From Paraburkholderia sp. BL9I2N2 (GTDB lineage Bacteria > Pseudomonadota > Gammaproteobacteria > Burkholderiales > Burkholderiaceae), in contig NZ_SMGP01000002.1 in the NCBI RefSeq assembly GCF_004339745.1, positions 248,001 through 312,000 on the forward strand: a stretch of DNA of 64,000 bases. Direction: 5' to 3'. The notes under the pieces were generated by a model, which saw only the letters and a list, made by a program, of their open reading frames with translations, made no database searches and was not told the DNA's origin. Positions 26,841-36,038 of this stretch are shown here, piece by piece; position 1 is the stretch's first letter, and the number at the start of each line of letters is the position of its first letter. The translations under genes were made by a program, and so were the position numbers.

Positions 26841-28317
26841 GTGATTCTCCGGGGCGGACTGCGGTTGCGTCGTGGGCTGACGTCGGGACCGCGGCCCTTT
26901 CGTCGATTTTGTCGATTTCGTCGTTCTCGTTGCTTTCGTCGAGCCACGCACGCGCCAGATCGAGCAGCATGGCGTCCTCGTGCGCGCGCGCGACGAAGGT
27001 CACGCCGAACGGCAGGCCCGCGTGTTTGCCGACCGTGCAGACGCCGGCCGGCACTGCCAGCGCGGACAGGTCGAGCAGGTTGACGAAGTTCGTGTAGTAG
27101 CCGAAGCGCGAATTCACCCGGATCGGGTCCGCTTCCAGTTCGTCGACGGTGGCGGTCGTCGCCGAGGTCGGCGTGACGATGGCGTCGATCCGCTGCCAGA
27201 CGTCGGCGGCCTGCATGCGCAGGAACGCGAGGCGGTCGAAGGCGGCGAACGCATCGGCCGCGCTCCAGCGCGCCGCGCCGCCGATAATCTCGCGGATCAC
27301 CGGATGCAGCGCGTCGGGCTGCGTGTCGACGAACTCGCGGATCGCCGCGAGCCGCTCCGCCACCCACGGCCCTTCGTAGAGCAGCCGCGCGGTGGCGAGG
27401 AACGGCTCGAAGTCGATTTCGATCAGTTCGGCGCCGGCCGCACGCAAGCACGTCAGCGCGGCGTCGAAAGCGTGCGCGTACGAGGCGTCGCCGAAAAATT
27501 CGAGCTGGCTCGCGCGCGGCACGCCGAAGCGCACACCGCGCAGCGACGCTTGCGTGGCAAGCGGTGCGGATGTCTGCGGCGGCTGGAATTCGCGCGCATA
27601 GGGGTCGTCCGCCGTCACGCCGCGCGCGGCGTCGAACACGCACTGCGCGTCGTTCGCCGAGCGCGCGAAGATCGACACGCAGTCGAGTGATTTGCACGCC
27701 GGCACCACGCCGAGCGTGCTCAACACGCCCTTGGTCGGCTTCAGCCCGATCAGGCCGTGGAATGCCGCGGGCACGCGTCCCGATCCGGCCGTGTCGGTGC
27801 CCAGCGAAAACGCCGCCAGCCCGAGCGCGACCGATACCGCCGAGCCGGAACTCGAACCGCCCGACGCGTAACGCCGATCGAGCGCGTTGCGGCACGCGCC
27901 GTGCGGCGAGCGCTGGCCGGACAAGCCGGTGGCGAACTGGTCGAGATTGGTCTTGCCGATCGGAATCGCGCCGGCGGCGATCAGGCGCGCGACCACCGGT
28001 GCGCTGGCCATGGGCGTGTACGCATAGGCGGGACACGCGGCGGTGGTCGGAATCCCCGCCAGATCGATGTTGTCCTTGATGGCGAACGGCACGCCGTAGA
28101 GCGGCAGCGTGTGCATGTCACGGCCTTCGAGCGCATCGGCGTAATGCATCATCTCAGCGCGGCTCAACGGGCGGATCCACGCGTGATGCGGGTCGTCGCC
28201 CGAGGTGCGGGCGGCAATCGCGTCCACCAGTTGCGCGGGCGTGAGACTGCCGGCGCGGTAGCGCGCCCGCAGCGCGGCGATCGACATGGACGGGAACAGA
28301 TCGTCGGGTGATTTCAT
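26827..28317 (-). CDS. atzF: Allophanate hydrolase, short form (amidase domain)
   Basis: 496-residue amidase-signature enzyme hydrolysing allophanate to ammonium and CO2. The triad is Lys81 (FAIKDNIDLAG), cis-Ser155 (GGSSSGS) and nucleophile Ser179 (TDTAGSGRVP), with the allophanate-type GVVPACKSLDCVSIFA. It lacks the roughly 110-residue C-terminal domain present in the full-length homologue at 40213-42033, and instead ends in a Asp/Glu/Asn-rich tail. Its ATG overlaps the carboxylase stop (ATGA). In the guanidine pathway it performs the last step after carboxylation and deimination. Confidence 0.88.
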   Translation of the reverse strand: MKSPDDLFPSMSIAALRARYRAGSLTPAQLVDAIAARTSGDDPHHAWIRPLSRAEMMHYADALEGRDMHTLPLYGVPFAIKDNIDLAGIPTTAACPAYAYTPMASAPVVARLIAAGAIPIGKTNLDQFATGLSGQRSPHGACRNALDRRYASGGSSSGSAVSVALGLAAFSLGTDTAGSGRVPAAFHGLIGLKPTKGVLSTLGVVPACKSLDCVSIFARSANDAQCVFDAARGVTADDPYAREFQPPQTSAPLATQASLRGVRFGVPRASQLEFFGDASYAHAFDAALTCLRAAGAELIEIDFEPFLATARLLYEGPWVAERLAAIREFVDTQPDALHPVIREIIGGAARWSAADAFAAFDRLAFLRMQAADVWQRIDAIVTPTSATTATVDELEADPIRVNSRFGYYTNFVNLLDLSALAVPAGVCTVGKHAGLPFGVTFVARAHEDAMLLDLARAWLDESNENDEIDKIDERAAVPTSAHDATAVRPGESHGRH

Positions 28318-31300
28318 TTGCACGTAGCCTCCTCGGCGGCGTCGGCTGCAATGCCGGCGCGCATTGCCATCAAGCGTTGACCCGCGACGACCGCCGCGCC
28401 CTCCGCGCAGTCGATCGTTTCGATCACGCCGTCGCCGATCGCGGTGACGGAGATTTCCATCTTCATCGACTCGACGATCGCGACCACTTGCCCGTCGCTC
28501 ACCCGTTCGCCTTGGCCGACCAGCAGCTTCCAGACGCTGCCCGACACGTCGGCGACGATGCCTTGCTGGCCGGCCGCAAGCGCGTCGTTCGCCGGGTTGC
28601 CGGCGGCGGCATCGCCATCCGTTTCGCCGACGTACTCGGCATGTCCCGCCGCGTTCCAGCGCTCGCGTTCCGCGTCGAAGGCGGCTTGCTGCGCGCCTTT
28701 GAAGGTTGCGATCGACTCGGCTTCGTCCTTCAGGAAGCGGTTGTACGCGCCGAGGTCGAACACGGACTCCTCGATCTTCAGGCTCGCGCGGCCCGCGATG
28801 AAATCCGTGCGCAGCTCGGCCAGTTCGGCCTCGCTGACTTCGTAGAAACGGATCTCATCGAAGAAGCGCAGCAGCCATGGCTTGCCCGCCTCGAACTCGC
28901 GCGTCGTGCGATAGCGGTTCCACATCTGCACGGTGCGGCCGACGAACTGATAGCCGCCCGGCCCTTCCATGCCGTACACGCACAGATACGCACCGCCGAT
29001 GCCCACCGCGTTCTCCGGCGTCCAGGTGCGCGCCGGGTTGTATTTGGTGGTGACGAGCCGGTGGCGCGGATCGAGCGGCGTGGCGACCGGCGCGCCGAGA
29101 TACACGTCGCCTAGACCCATGACCAGGTAGCGCGCGTCGAACACGATGCGCTTCACGTCGTCGATGCTATTGAGCCCGTTGATGCGGCGAATGAACTCGA
29201 TATTGCTCGGGCACCACGGCGCGTCGGGACGCACCGATTGCATGTAGCGTTCGATCGCGATCCGCGTCGACGGGTCGTCCCAGGAGAGCGGCAGATGCAC
29301 GATGCGGTTGGGCACGCGCATCGCGTCCACCGCGGGCAGCTCGCGCTCGGCCTGCTGCAGATGCGCGAGCAAAGCGTCGTGCGACAGCACGCGCGGGTCG
29401 AAATGCACCTGCAGCGAACGGATGCCCGGCGTCAGATCGACGATGCCCGGCAAGCGGTGCGCGTCGAGCCAGTTCATCAACGCATGCACGCGAAAGCGCA
29501 GGTTCAGGTCGAGCACCAGCGGACCGTATTCGATCAACACGTTCTGATCGCCGGAGCGGCGATAGACCACGCCGGTGCCCTCGCCCGCGGCGGGATCGCG
29601 ATAGAGGATGGCCGGCTCGCTCGTCTGCGTCACGCGTTCCGCCGCCAGGACCGGCACCCGTTCGAAGCGCACCGTATCGCCGGGGCGCAGTTGACCGAGC
29701 TTCCACAACTCCTCGCCCACCACGGTGACCGGACAGACGAAGCCGCCCAGGCTCGGACCATCAGGGCCGAGAATCACGGGCATGTCGCCGGTGAAATCCA
29801 CCGCGCCGACCGCATACGCGTTGTCGTGAATATTCGACGGATGCAGCCCCGCCTCGCCGCCGTCCGTGCGCGCCCATTGCGGCTTCGGGCCGATCAGGCG
29901 CACACCTGTACGGCTGGAGTTGTAGTGCACTGTCCAGCGCGTGCCGTAGAGCATCGCGATGTCCTCGGGCGTGAAGAAATCGGGCGCGCCGTGCGGGCCG
30001 TCGAGCACGCCGAGCGTCCAGTCGTGCGTCAGCACCGGCACCCGCGCCGGATCCAGTTGCGCGCCCGCTTCGCCGCAGCCCGCGCCGTCGGCGAGATGCA
30101 GCACGTCGCCCTTGCGCAATGCGCGCCCCGCGTGGCCGCCGAACTGGCCGAGCGTGAAGGTCGCCTTGCTGCCCAGATAGTCCGGCACTTGCAGACCGCC
30201 CTTGAGCGCGAGACACGCGCGCATGCCCGCGCCCGTCACGCCGCCGAGCTTGAGCACCGAACCCGCCGGCGCGCGTGTGACCTGCCAGAGTACGACCGCT
30301 TCGCCGTCGAGCGTGGCGGCAAGCGGCGCGCCACCCAGCACGAAGAGTGTCGCGGTGTTAAAGCGCAGCGTGGCGCCCACCATCGCGCATTCGAGCCCCG
30401 CAGCGTCGGCGGGATTGCCGAGCAGTTCGTTGGCGAGGCGGAACGACAGATCGTCCATCGGACCCGACGGCGGCACGCCGATGTCCCAGTAGCCGGTGCG
30501 CCCCGGCGTCTGCTGCACCGTGGTCTGCACGCCGCCGTCGAGCACGTCGATCGTATGCGGCGCGAACATGAAGCGCGACAGGAACGCGGTGGTCTGCTCA
30601 CCACGCGCAAACGTCGCCGAGCCGGCTATGGCGCGCAGATAGTCGAGATTCGTCTCGATACCGTAGAGCTGCGTTTGTTCGAGCGCGGCACGCAACGCGG
30701 CAAGCGCCGCCTCGCGCGTCTCGCCTTTGACGATCAGCTTCGCGAGCAACGGATCGTAGAACGCGCTGATTTCCGTGCCGGAATCGACCCAGGTGTCGAC
30801 CCGCGCGTCGGCGGCGAACGCGACATGCGTCAGCACGCCCGCGCTTGGTTGAAACTGCTTGTGCGGGTCTTCCGCATACAGGCGCACCTGGATGCTCGCG
30901 CCCTGCGGCGCCGGCGCCAGCGTGTCGAGCGGCGCGAGCTCACCCGCGGCCTCGCGAATCATCCACTCGACCAGATCGATACCCGTGACTTCCTCCGTCA
31001 CGCAGTGCTCGACCTGCAATCGCGTGTTCACTTCGAGGAAATAGAAACGGCGCGTGTCGGCATCGAAAACGAACTCCACGGTGCCCGCGGATTTGTACTT
31101 CACCGCCTGGGCGAGCCGCACGGCGCTCGCATGCAGCGCGCTTCGTTCCGCGTGTGTGAGTCCAGGCGCGGGGGTCTCCTCGATCACCTTCTGGTTGCGC
31201 CTCTGTACCGAGCAATCGCGTTCGCCGAGCGATATCACGCCGCCACGGCCATCGCCGAAAATCTGCACTTCGACGTGGCGCGCGTTTTCCACGAACTTTT

Positions 31301-31898
31301 CGAGGTACACGCCCGCGTTGGCAAAGTTCGCCTCGCCGAGCCGCGCGACCGACGCAAACACGCTCTCCAGTTGCACCGCGTCGCGGCACAGCGACATGCC
31401 GATCCCGCCGCCGCCCGCGGTGCTTTTCAACATTACCGGATAGCCGATCGCCTCCGCCTCGCGCAACGCCGTGCCCACGTCGGGCAGGAGCGCGGTGCCG
31501 GGCAGCAAGGCGACGTCGTTGGCTCGCGCAAGTTCGCGCGCCGTGTGCTTCAGGCCGAATTCGCGCATCTGCGCGGGCGTTGGGCCGATGAAGCGAATCC
31601 CCGCGTCGTCGCACGCTTGCGCGAAGGCCGCATTCTCGGACAGAAAACCGTAGCCGGGATGCACGGCGTCGGCGCCGCACGCGCGCGCCGCTTCGAGAAT
31701 CGCCGCGCTGTTCAGATAGCTCTGTGCCGCGAGCGCCGGGCCGATGCACACGGCTTCGTCGGCGAGCATCACATGCATGGCGTGGCGATCGGCTTCGGAA
31801 TATACCGCGACCGACGCGATGCCAAGCCGCTTGAGCGTGCGTATCACGCGGCAAGCAATCTCGCCGCGATTGGCGATCAGGACTTTGCGGAAGCTCAT
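28314..31898 (-). CDS. Biotin-dependent urea/guanidine carboxylase
   Basis: 1194-residue multidomain enzyme: biotin carboxylase (1-450, KVLIANRGEIACRVIRTLKRLG, STAGGGGIGM, FLEVNTRLQVEHCVTE), carboxyltransferase domains homologous to KipA and KipI (about 470-1020, GRTGYWDIGVPPSGPMDDLSFRLAN), and a C-terminal biotin carrier with biotinyl-Lys1146 in ESMKMEIS. The family was named urea carboxylase, but members that follow ykkC riboswitches and DUF1989 pairs have been shown to carboxylate guanidine in preference to urea. Riboswitch plus gene order favours guanidine carboxylase here. ATG 31898 overlaps the upstream DUF1989 stop (ATGA); a start at 31910 is possible. Confidence 0.9.
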   Translation of the reverse strand: MSFRKVLIANRGEIACRVIRTLKRLGIASVAVYSEADRHAMHVMLADEAVCIGPALAAQSYLNSAAILEAARACGADAVHPGYGFLSENAAFAQACDDAGIRFIGPTPAQMREFGLKHTARELARANDVALLPGTALLPDVGTALREAEAIGYPVMLKSTAGGGGIGMSLCRDAVQLESVFASVARLGEANFANAGVYLEKFVENARHVEVQIFGDGRGGVISLGERDCSVQRRNQKVIEETPAPGLTHAERSALHASAVRLAQAVKYKSAGTVEFVFDADTRRFYFLEVNTRLQVEHCVTEEVTGIDLVEWMIREAAGELAPLDTLAPAPQGASIQVRLYAEDPHKQFQPSAGVLTHVAFAADARVDTWVDSGTEISAFYDPLLAKLIVKGETREAALAALRAALEQTQLYGIETNLDYLRAIAGSATFARGEQTTAFLSRFMFAPHTIDVLDGGVQTTVQQTPGRTGYWDIGVPPSGPMDDLSFRLANELLGNPADAAGLECAMVGATLRFNTATLFVLGGAPLAATLDGEAVVLWQVTRAPAGSVLKLGGVTGAGMRACLALKGGLQVPDYLGSKATFTLGQFGGHAGRALRKGDVLHLADGAGCGEAGAQLDPARVPVLTHDWTLGVLDGPHGAPDFFTPEDIAMLYGTRWTVHYNSSRTGVRLIGPKPQWARTDGGEAGLHPSNIHDNAYAVGAVDFTGDMPVILGPDGPSLGGFVCPVTVVGEELWKLGQLRPGDTVRFERVPVLAAERVTQTSEPAILYRDPAAGEGTGVVYRRSGDQNVLIEYGPLVLDLNLRFRVHALMNWLDAHRLPGIVDLTPGIRSLQVHFDPRVLSHDALLAHLQQAERELPAVDAMRVPNRIVHLPLSWDDPSTRIAIERYMQSVRPDAPWCPSNIEFIRRINGLNSIDDVKRIVFDARYLVMGLGDVYLGAPVATPLDPRHRLVTTKYNPARTWTPENAVGIGGAYLCVYGMEGPGGYQFVGRTVQMWNRYRTTREFEAGKPWLLRFFDEIRFYEVSEAELAELRTDFIAGRASLKIEESVFDLGAYNRFLKDEAESIATFKGAQQAAFDAERERWNAAGHAEYVGETDGDAAAGNPANDALAAGQQGIVADVSGSVWKLLVGQGERVSDGQVVAIVESMKMEISVTAIGDGVIETIDCAEGAAVVAGQRLMAMRAGIAADAAEEATCK

Positions 31899-32551
31899 TG
31901 GGCGTCCCATATCGTCAGTCGCACGGGCGTCGGGTTATAGCCGTTGCACGGATTGTTCAACTGCGGGCAGTTCGAAATCAGCACCGTGACATCCATCTCG
32001 GCGCGCATCTCGACGTATTTGCCCGGCGCGGAAATGCCGTCCTCGAAAGTCAGTTTGCCGAGCGGCGTCACCGGCACGTTCATGAAGAAGTTGATGTTGC
32101 TGACGATGTCGCGCTTGTTGAGCCGCGTCCCCACGCCGCATGTGCAATGCGTGATCGCATGCAGGAAGCTGTCGCGGCAGCTATGCATGTAGCGCTTGTC
32201 GAGCGTGTAGCGCACCGTGTTGCTTTCGGCCGCGCAAGCGCCGCCGAGCGTGTCGTGGCGGCCGCACGTGTCGGCCACGATGCTCAGCATCGGCTTGCCG
32301 AGGTTGGACATCAGTACGCTGCCGGCGGACAGATAAAGATTGCGTTGCGCGCGGATCGTGTCCTGCGCGCTATAGCGTTCGAGCGGATCGGCGCTGTTAT
32401 AGAACAGCGTGTCGACCGCCTGATTGCCTTCCAGGTCGAGAATGCGGAACACCTGTCCGCGCTTGACTTCGTGCAGCCACGGTTCGCCGGAAGGCAGCGT
32501 GAGGTCGTAGACCGCATGACGGAGTTCGAGCTTGCTTTCGATGATAGGCAT
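31895..32551 (-). CDS. DUF1989 protein, probable carboxyguanidine deiminase subunit 2
   Basis: 218-residue DUF1989 protein (urea carboxylase-associated protein; earlier called aminomethyltransferase-like). It shows HEVKRGQVFRILDLEGNQAVDTLFYN, ADTCGRHDTLGGAC and a Cys-rich HCTCGVGTRLNKRDIVSNINFFMNVPV, where the Cys residues and His could bind a metal. In Pseudomonas two such proteins form the heteromeric carboxyguanidine deiminase CgdAB, which turns carboxyguanidine into allophanate. AAGGAG precedes ATG 32551. It lies between the other DUF1989 gene and the carboxylase, overlapping the latter. Confidence 0.85.
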   Translation of the reverse strand: MPIIESKLELRHAVYDLTLPSGEPWLHEVKRGQVFRILDLEGNQAVDTLFYNSADPLERYSAQDTIRAQRNLYLSAGSVLMSNLGKPMLSIVADTCGRHDTLGGACAAESNTVRYTLDKRYMHSCRDSFLHAITHCTCGVGTRLNKRDIVSNINFFMNVPVTPLGKLTFEDGISAPGKYVEMRAEMDVTVLISNCPQLNNPCNGYNPTPVRLTIWDAQ

Positions 32552-32562
32552 CGCGGGTCTCC

Positions 32563-33318
32563 TTAAACGAACAGACGGTCGGTGTTGACAAAGCCGCGCC
32601 CGTTCTCGGGGCACGCCGAGCGGCAGGGATCGTCGGCCGGTACGCAGGCGTCGGCCGCATACGCGCGGTACGCGATCAGCTTGACGGGCCTCGGTTCGTA
32701 TTCGGATGAAGGGTCGAGCGGATGCGGCGCGCTCGAAAACACCGCGAGCGTATCCATTTCGAAGCGCAGGTCGAACGCGGTGCCGGCCGGCGAATGGCCC
32801 ACTACGAAGTCGAGCGCGCCGTCCTCGCCGATCGCGAGTTTGCTGAAGAAGTTGATGTTGGCGACGAGGTCGCGTGTGCCGAGCCCATGCTTCGCCAGTT
32901 CGAGCAGCAGGCTGTCGCGGCCGTTGCGGATCATCGCATTGCGATGCTGCTGATAGCGGGCCACGCCGTATTTAGCGGCGAACAGTTCCGCGTCGCCGAC
33001 GCCGCCGAGCGGGTCGTGCCAGCCGAGCGTGTCGGCGGTAATCGAGGCCAGCACGCGGCCCATGTCCGAATAGAGCACGTGGCCGCGCGTCAGATGCGCG
33101 GTGTGCTGCGCCTTCAGCGTATCGGCCATGTTGTAGCGTTCGAGCGGTTCGTCGTGCCGGTAGAACACGGCGGCCAGATTCGCGCCGCCTTCGGTATCGA
33201 CCACGCGCAACGCCATGCCTCGGCGCAGCACGCCGGACCAGTGCGTGCCGGCGGGAATCACCGTTTCCCACGCCACATGCGGGATCGGTGCGAGTTCGAC
33301 AGGGGATTGCGTCGACAT
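32563..33318 (-). CDS. DUF1989 protein, probable carboxyguanidine deiminase subunit 1
   Basis: 251-residue DUF1989 paralogue, first gene behind the guanidine riboswitch. It shares the pattern GVLRRGMALRVVDTEGGANLAAVFYR, ITADTLGWHDPLGG and LGTRDLVANINFFSKL with its neighbour but lacks the CTC motif. The C-terminal extension has CVPADDPCRSACPENGRG, a four-Cys cluster. I chose ATG 33318 (MSTQSPVEL) with GGAG upstream; an upstream open extension would overlap the riboswitch aptamer. The stop lies 11 bases before the second DUF1989 start. The two subunits probably act as one enzyme. Confidence 0.85.
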   Translation of the reverse strand: MSTQSPVELAPIPHVAWETVIPAGTHWSGVLRRGMALRVVDTEGGANLAAVFYRHDEPLERYNMADTLKAQHTAHLTRGHVLYSDMGRVLASITADTLGWHDPLGGVGDAELFAAKYGVARYQQHRNAMIRNGRDSLLLELAKHGLGTRDLVANINFFSKLAIGEDGALDFVVGHSPAGTAFDLRFEMDTLAVFSSAPHPLDPSSEYEPRPVKLIAYRAYAADACVPADDPCRSACPENGRGFVNTDRLFV

Positions 33319-33375
33319 GGAGGCTCCAGGTATCGGTTGGGAATAAGCGTGAGAGGGCGATTGACCGACATCGCG

Positions 33376-33498
33376 ACCTCCCGGGCTTTTATCCCTCCGT
33401 GGAGCCTCGCCGGCGCCTTGAAAGAAGGTGAACGGCAAGACCGGATTGCTCTCGGACCAGGCATCGTGCGCATCAAGCGTTCGATCGGAACCCTAGCG
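33376..33498 (-). promoter_or_regulatory. Guanidine-I (ykkC) riboswitch 1
   Basis: The conserved guanidine-I aptamer elements appear in order on the minus strand: CTAGGGTTCCG (33496-33486), CTGGTCCGAGAGC (33460-33448), ACGGAGGGATAAAAGCCCG and GGGAGG (about 33400-33377). It ends about 58 bases before the first DUF1989 start. Guanidine binding turns these RNAs on, so guanidine should induce the whole minus-strand operon through the ABC ATPase. The positions agree with those in riboswitch 2 at 36524-36653. Confidence 0.93.
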
Positions 33499-33870
33499 AT
33501 CCTGAAGATGATGCAAATTACTTCGCACCTCTCGCTGCGTAGCTAAGCGAGTTGTGTGCCAGGCTCATGTCGAGCATGCGGCAAGCGCGGCGTGGCAAGG
33601 GATTGGATGTGATGAGCGATTCAGTTTGGTATGGGAGAGTCGATGGTTCGCGCACCAGCGTCGTTTGTGAATCCGCACCAGTTGAATGCGCCGGGCACCA
33701 CGATTGGGCTCGATATGAGCGCGCGCGACACTGGCGATGGCTCGAGCCGATGGCATGGTGTGTGCGTATCGATGCACCACGTCCACCACCTTCATCACAC
33801 GACCATGCCGACGCTTGCCGCCATTCGACGCGCGCTGTATACCCTGATGTCGGCACGTTTCATCGAACTG
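33499..33870. other. Intergenic region upstream of the guanidine operon
   Basis: About 370 bases between riboswitch 1 and the terminator of the oxygenase operon, both on the minus strand. It must contain the guanidine operon promoter. Several frames of 80-120 codons are open on both strands, but their composition is that of chance open frames in GC-rich DNA and I recognise no family. Confidence 0.5.
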
Positions 33871-33907
33871 CAAAAGCAGCAGCGCCGCTCGTAGCCGGAG
33901 CGGCGCT
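33871..33907 (-). terminator. Rho-independent-type terminator after the oxygenase gene
   Basis: On the minus strand a perfect 10-bp stem AGCGCCGCTC / GAGCGGCGCT with loop CGGCTAC is followed by GCTGCTTTTGC. It starts 14 bases after the oxygenase stop. It separates that transcription unit from the riboswitch-controlled operon downstream. Confidence 0.7.
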
Positions 33908-33920
33908 GTTGTCGTGACAC

Positions 33921-34982
33921 TCAACCTTGGGCATCCAGTTCCGGGCTCGCATAGCGCGCCTGCTGGCCGAAGCTCGCCAAGGCCTTCGAACCGTCGGGCA
34001 ACACCAACTCCCCTCGTTCGAGACGTTCCTTCAGATAGGTAAAGCTCTGCGCCGTCTGCGCGAACAGATGGTCGCCGGCCGACACGGGCGGGTATTTCGC
34101 CACCGCTTCGGGCGTCGCGAACTGCGGCAGCGGTGCGACGATCGTGTGATAGTCGCAGGCAAAAAAGAGCGGGAACGAGTAGCGCTCCTCCCTCACTTTG
34201 CGCACGCGATGCGACGTCGCGACATAGGTCCCGCCTGTCCACACTTCCAGCATGTCGCCGATGTTCACGACGAACGCGTTCTCGACCGGCGGCGCATCGA
34301 TCCACTCGCCCTCGCCGTTCATCACTTCAAGTCCGGGCGCGGTCGGCAGCAGGATCGTGAAGCATTCGTAGTCGGTATGCGCGCCGATGCCGGGGCGGTC
34401 TTCCACGGATGGATCGAGCGGATAGTGGATCAGGCGCAACTGGCTCGGCGGCTTGCGCAGATACTGGTCGAAGTGCTGTTCGGGCAAGCCGAGCGCAAGC
34501 GAGAAGCCGCGAAACAGGGCGCGGCCGAGTTCGAACGCCGCTTCGTAATAGCCGCCCACCGCCTCGCGAAAACCCGCTTGTTCGGGCCAGCTATTCGGGC
34601 CGAGCATCGGCGTGCCGGCGCGTACGTCGGGGTCGTCGGCGGGCAGTTCCCGGCCGGTGTCGAAGGCTTCCTTCCTGTCGCGCTTGCCGGCCGCGAAAAC
34701 TTCCTCGCCTTCGGGCACGTAGCCGCGATGCGCCGCCGACTTGCCGATGTAGTAGCGCATCTTCCAGTCATGTTCGGCGGCGAAGAAGCGCTTGGCCTGC
34801 TCGATCAGCGCGCGCTGCTGTTCGCGTGATACCTGGTGGCCGGTGACATAGAAGAAGCCGGCCTCGCGTGCCGCGCGATCGAGTTCGCGCGCGGTCGCGA
34901 GGCGCCGGTTCTGGTCGTCGCTGAAAAGGCCGCTGACGTCGACGATGGGTAACTGCTGAAAACGGGTGTGAGTTTGGCTCAT
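33921..34982 (-). CDS. Isopenicillin-N-synthase-like 2-oxoglutarate/Fe(II) oxygenase
   Basis: 353-residue non-haem iron oxygenase of the IPNS/ethylene-forming-enzyme family. The iron facial triad is His202-x-Asp204 (GAHTDYECF) and His258 (TSHRV); the 2-oxoglutarate-binding R-x-S is Arg267-Ser269 (RYSFPLF). The N-terminal DIOX_N part (LPIVDVSGLF...AGFFYVTGH) is complete. It lies between the two guanidine riboswitches and follows a TIM-barrel gene by 9 bases. Relatives in this family release guanidine from arginine (EFE) or homoarginine (plant 2-ODD-C23), so a guanidine-producing role is a testable guess; other hydroxylations are possible. It is not itself behind a riboswitch. Confidence 0.87.
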   Translation of the reverse strand: MSQTHTRFQQLPIVDVSGLFSDDQNRRLATARELDRAAREAGFFYVTGHQVSREQQRALIEQAKRFFAAEHDWKMRYYIGKSAAHRGYVPEGEEVFAAGKRDRKEAFDTGRELPADDPDVRAGTPMLGPNSWPEQAGFREAVGGYYEAAFELGRALFRGFSLALGLPEQHFDQYLRKPPSQLRLIHYPLDPSVEDRPGIGAHTDYECFTILLPTAPGLEVMNGEGEWIDAPPVENAFVVNIGDMLEVWTGGTYVATSHRVRKVREERYSFPLFFACDYHTIVAPLPQFATPEAVAKYPPVSAGDHLFAQTAQSFTYLKERLERGELVLPDGSKALASFGQQARYASPELDAQG

Positions 34983-34991
34983 GAGAGGCGC

Positions 34992-35882
34992 CTAGGCAAG
35001 CTGCGGGTTAGTGTGCGTTTGCCGTCCGCCGCGAACCTCACGGGCGGCGAGAAATGCAGCCAGATGGCGCCGTTCCTCGTGGCCCATCCATGTGTTGATC
35101 TCCCACAGATCGGCCACCGGCGCGTTCGTAAACGGCAGCGTGTGCAGATAGCCGTCGGGGCCGAACTCCGGCGTCATCGTCGTGACGGTGTAGCCCTGCT
35201 CGATCTGCGCGGTCCACAGCGCTTCCCAGATGCGCTGATGCGAGGCGAGGCAATCCGCGTACTCGGGCGCCGCCGGGTGCGGCACCTGCGGACCTTGCGG
35301 ATAACCGACACGTCCATGCAGATGATGCGCATGCGGCGCCAGTTCGAGGATCGTGTCCCACTCGCTGTCGAGCAGCCGCTCGCACACCGACACCCAATGG
35401 CTGAAGTCGCAGGTCAGCTTGAGCGCGGGCACGGCGCGCGCGACGTCGCGAGTGATCCACGGGTTGTAGAACGAGCGCCCGCGATGCGTTTCGAAGCTGC
35501 AGATCACGTCGTGCTGCGCGGCGATCTCCACGGCGCGCGAGAAAAAGTCCACCTGTACCGACGCCGGCCACGCGTCACAACCGGCCATCACGTTGAAGAA
35601 GCGCGGTTCGAGCGGCTTGCCCCAGACGATCTTCTCCTCGAAGTCGCGCAGATGATCGGCCGGCGTCGCCGAACGCTCCGGCACATAGCTGCCGGCCGTC
35701 GTAATCTCCGCGATGAAGCCGAGGCCTTCGTCCGCGATGGCCTGCGCAAACGCATCGCGCGCCGCGCCGCCGGCCGGCACCGGCGCTTCGATGCCGTCGA
35801 AGCCGGCTGCCCGCACGAGCGGAGCGGCATCGCGAGGACCGCCGTCGAATCCCCAGAACGTTTTGAACAATTCGAATTTCAT
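34992..35882 (-). CDS. Xylose-isomerase-like TIM-barrel protein
   Basis: 296-residue sugar phosphate isomerase/epimerase-like (AP_endonuc_2) protein. Barrel strands and acidic/His metal ligands are suggested by GFDGIEAPV, GLGFIAEITTAGSYV, CSFETHRGRSFYNP, LTCDFSHWV and HAHHLHGRVGYPQGPQVPHP. ATG 35882 has GGAGAGG upstream; the open frame reaches 35915 but the family match starts here. It is the first gene of a two-gene unit with the oxygenase, divergent from a small winged-helix regulator across a palindromic operator. The substrate is unknown. Confidence 0.8.
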   Translation of the reverse strand: MKFELFKTFWGFDGGPRDAAPLVRAAGFDGIEAPVPAGGAARDAFAQAIADEGLGFIAEITTAGSYVPERSATPADHLRDFEEKIVWGKPLEPRFFNVMAGCDAWPASVQVDFFSRAVEIAAQHDVICSFETHRGRSFYNPWITRDVARAVPALKLTCDFSHWVSVCERLLDSEWDTILELAPHAHHLHGRVGYPQGPQVPHPAAPEYADCLASHQRIWEALWTAQIEQGYTVTTMTPEFGPDGYLHTLPFTNAPVADLWEINTWMGHEERRHLAAFLAAREVRGGRQTHTNPQLA

Positions 35883-35897
35883 CGCCTCTCCATTTGT

Positions 35898-35915
35898 ATG
35901 CAAAATTGCATGCAA
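35898..35915. promoter_or_regulatory. Palindromic operator between TIM-barrel gene and wHTH regulator
   Basis: ATGCAAAATTGCATGCAA contains a perfect inverted repeat ATGCAA-AA-TTGCAT and an overlapping palindrome TTGCATGCAA. It begins 16 bases upstream of the TIM-barrel ATG, so a repressor bound there would block its promoter. The regulator could be the adjacent wHTH protein or a GntR-type protein elsewhere. Confidence 0.55.
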
Positions 35916-36038
35916 TAGTACACATGAAAAGCACGAATCAATAAACTATCGGAGCGCGGCCGCACATTATTTCCGCGCGCCCGATTTCCGGCTCAATTAG
36001 CACTTAAACTGTGCAGCCCTCCTCCTCGTGGTGAATCG

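Noticed and set aside
26687..28036. 449-codon minus-strand open frame overlapping allophanate hydrolase and permease
   Set aside because: Shadow of two recognised genes in a different frame; no motif or ribosome site.
29238..31940. 900-codon open frame on the plus strand
   Set aside because: It is exactly antisense to the carboxylase gene, is rich in Arg/His/Ala as expected of the reverse frame of GC-rich coding DNA, and has no family resemblance.
33552..33917. Open frames of 80-120 codons between the guanidine operon and the oxygenase gene
   Set aside because: Overlapping frames on both strands, no ribosome site or family resemblance; one runs through the terminator hairpin.
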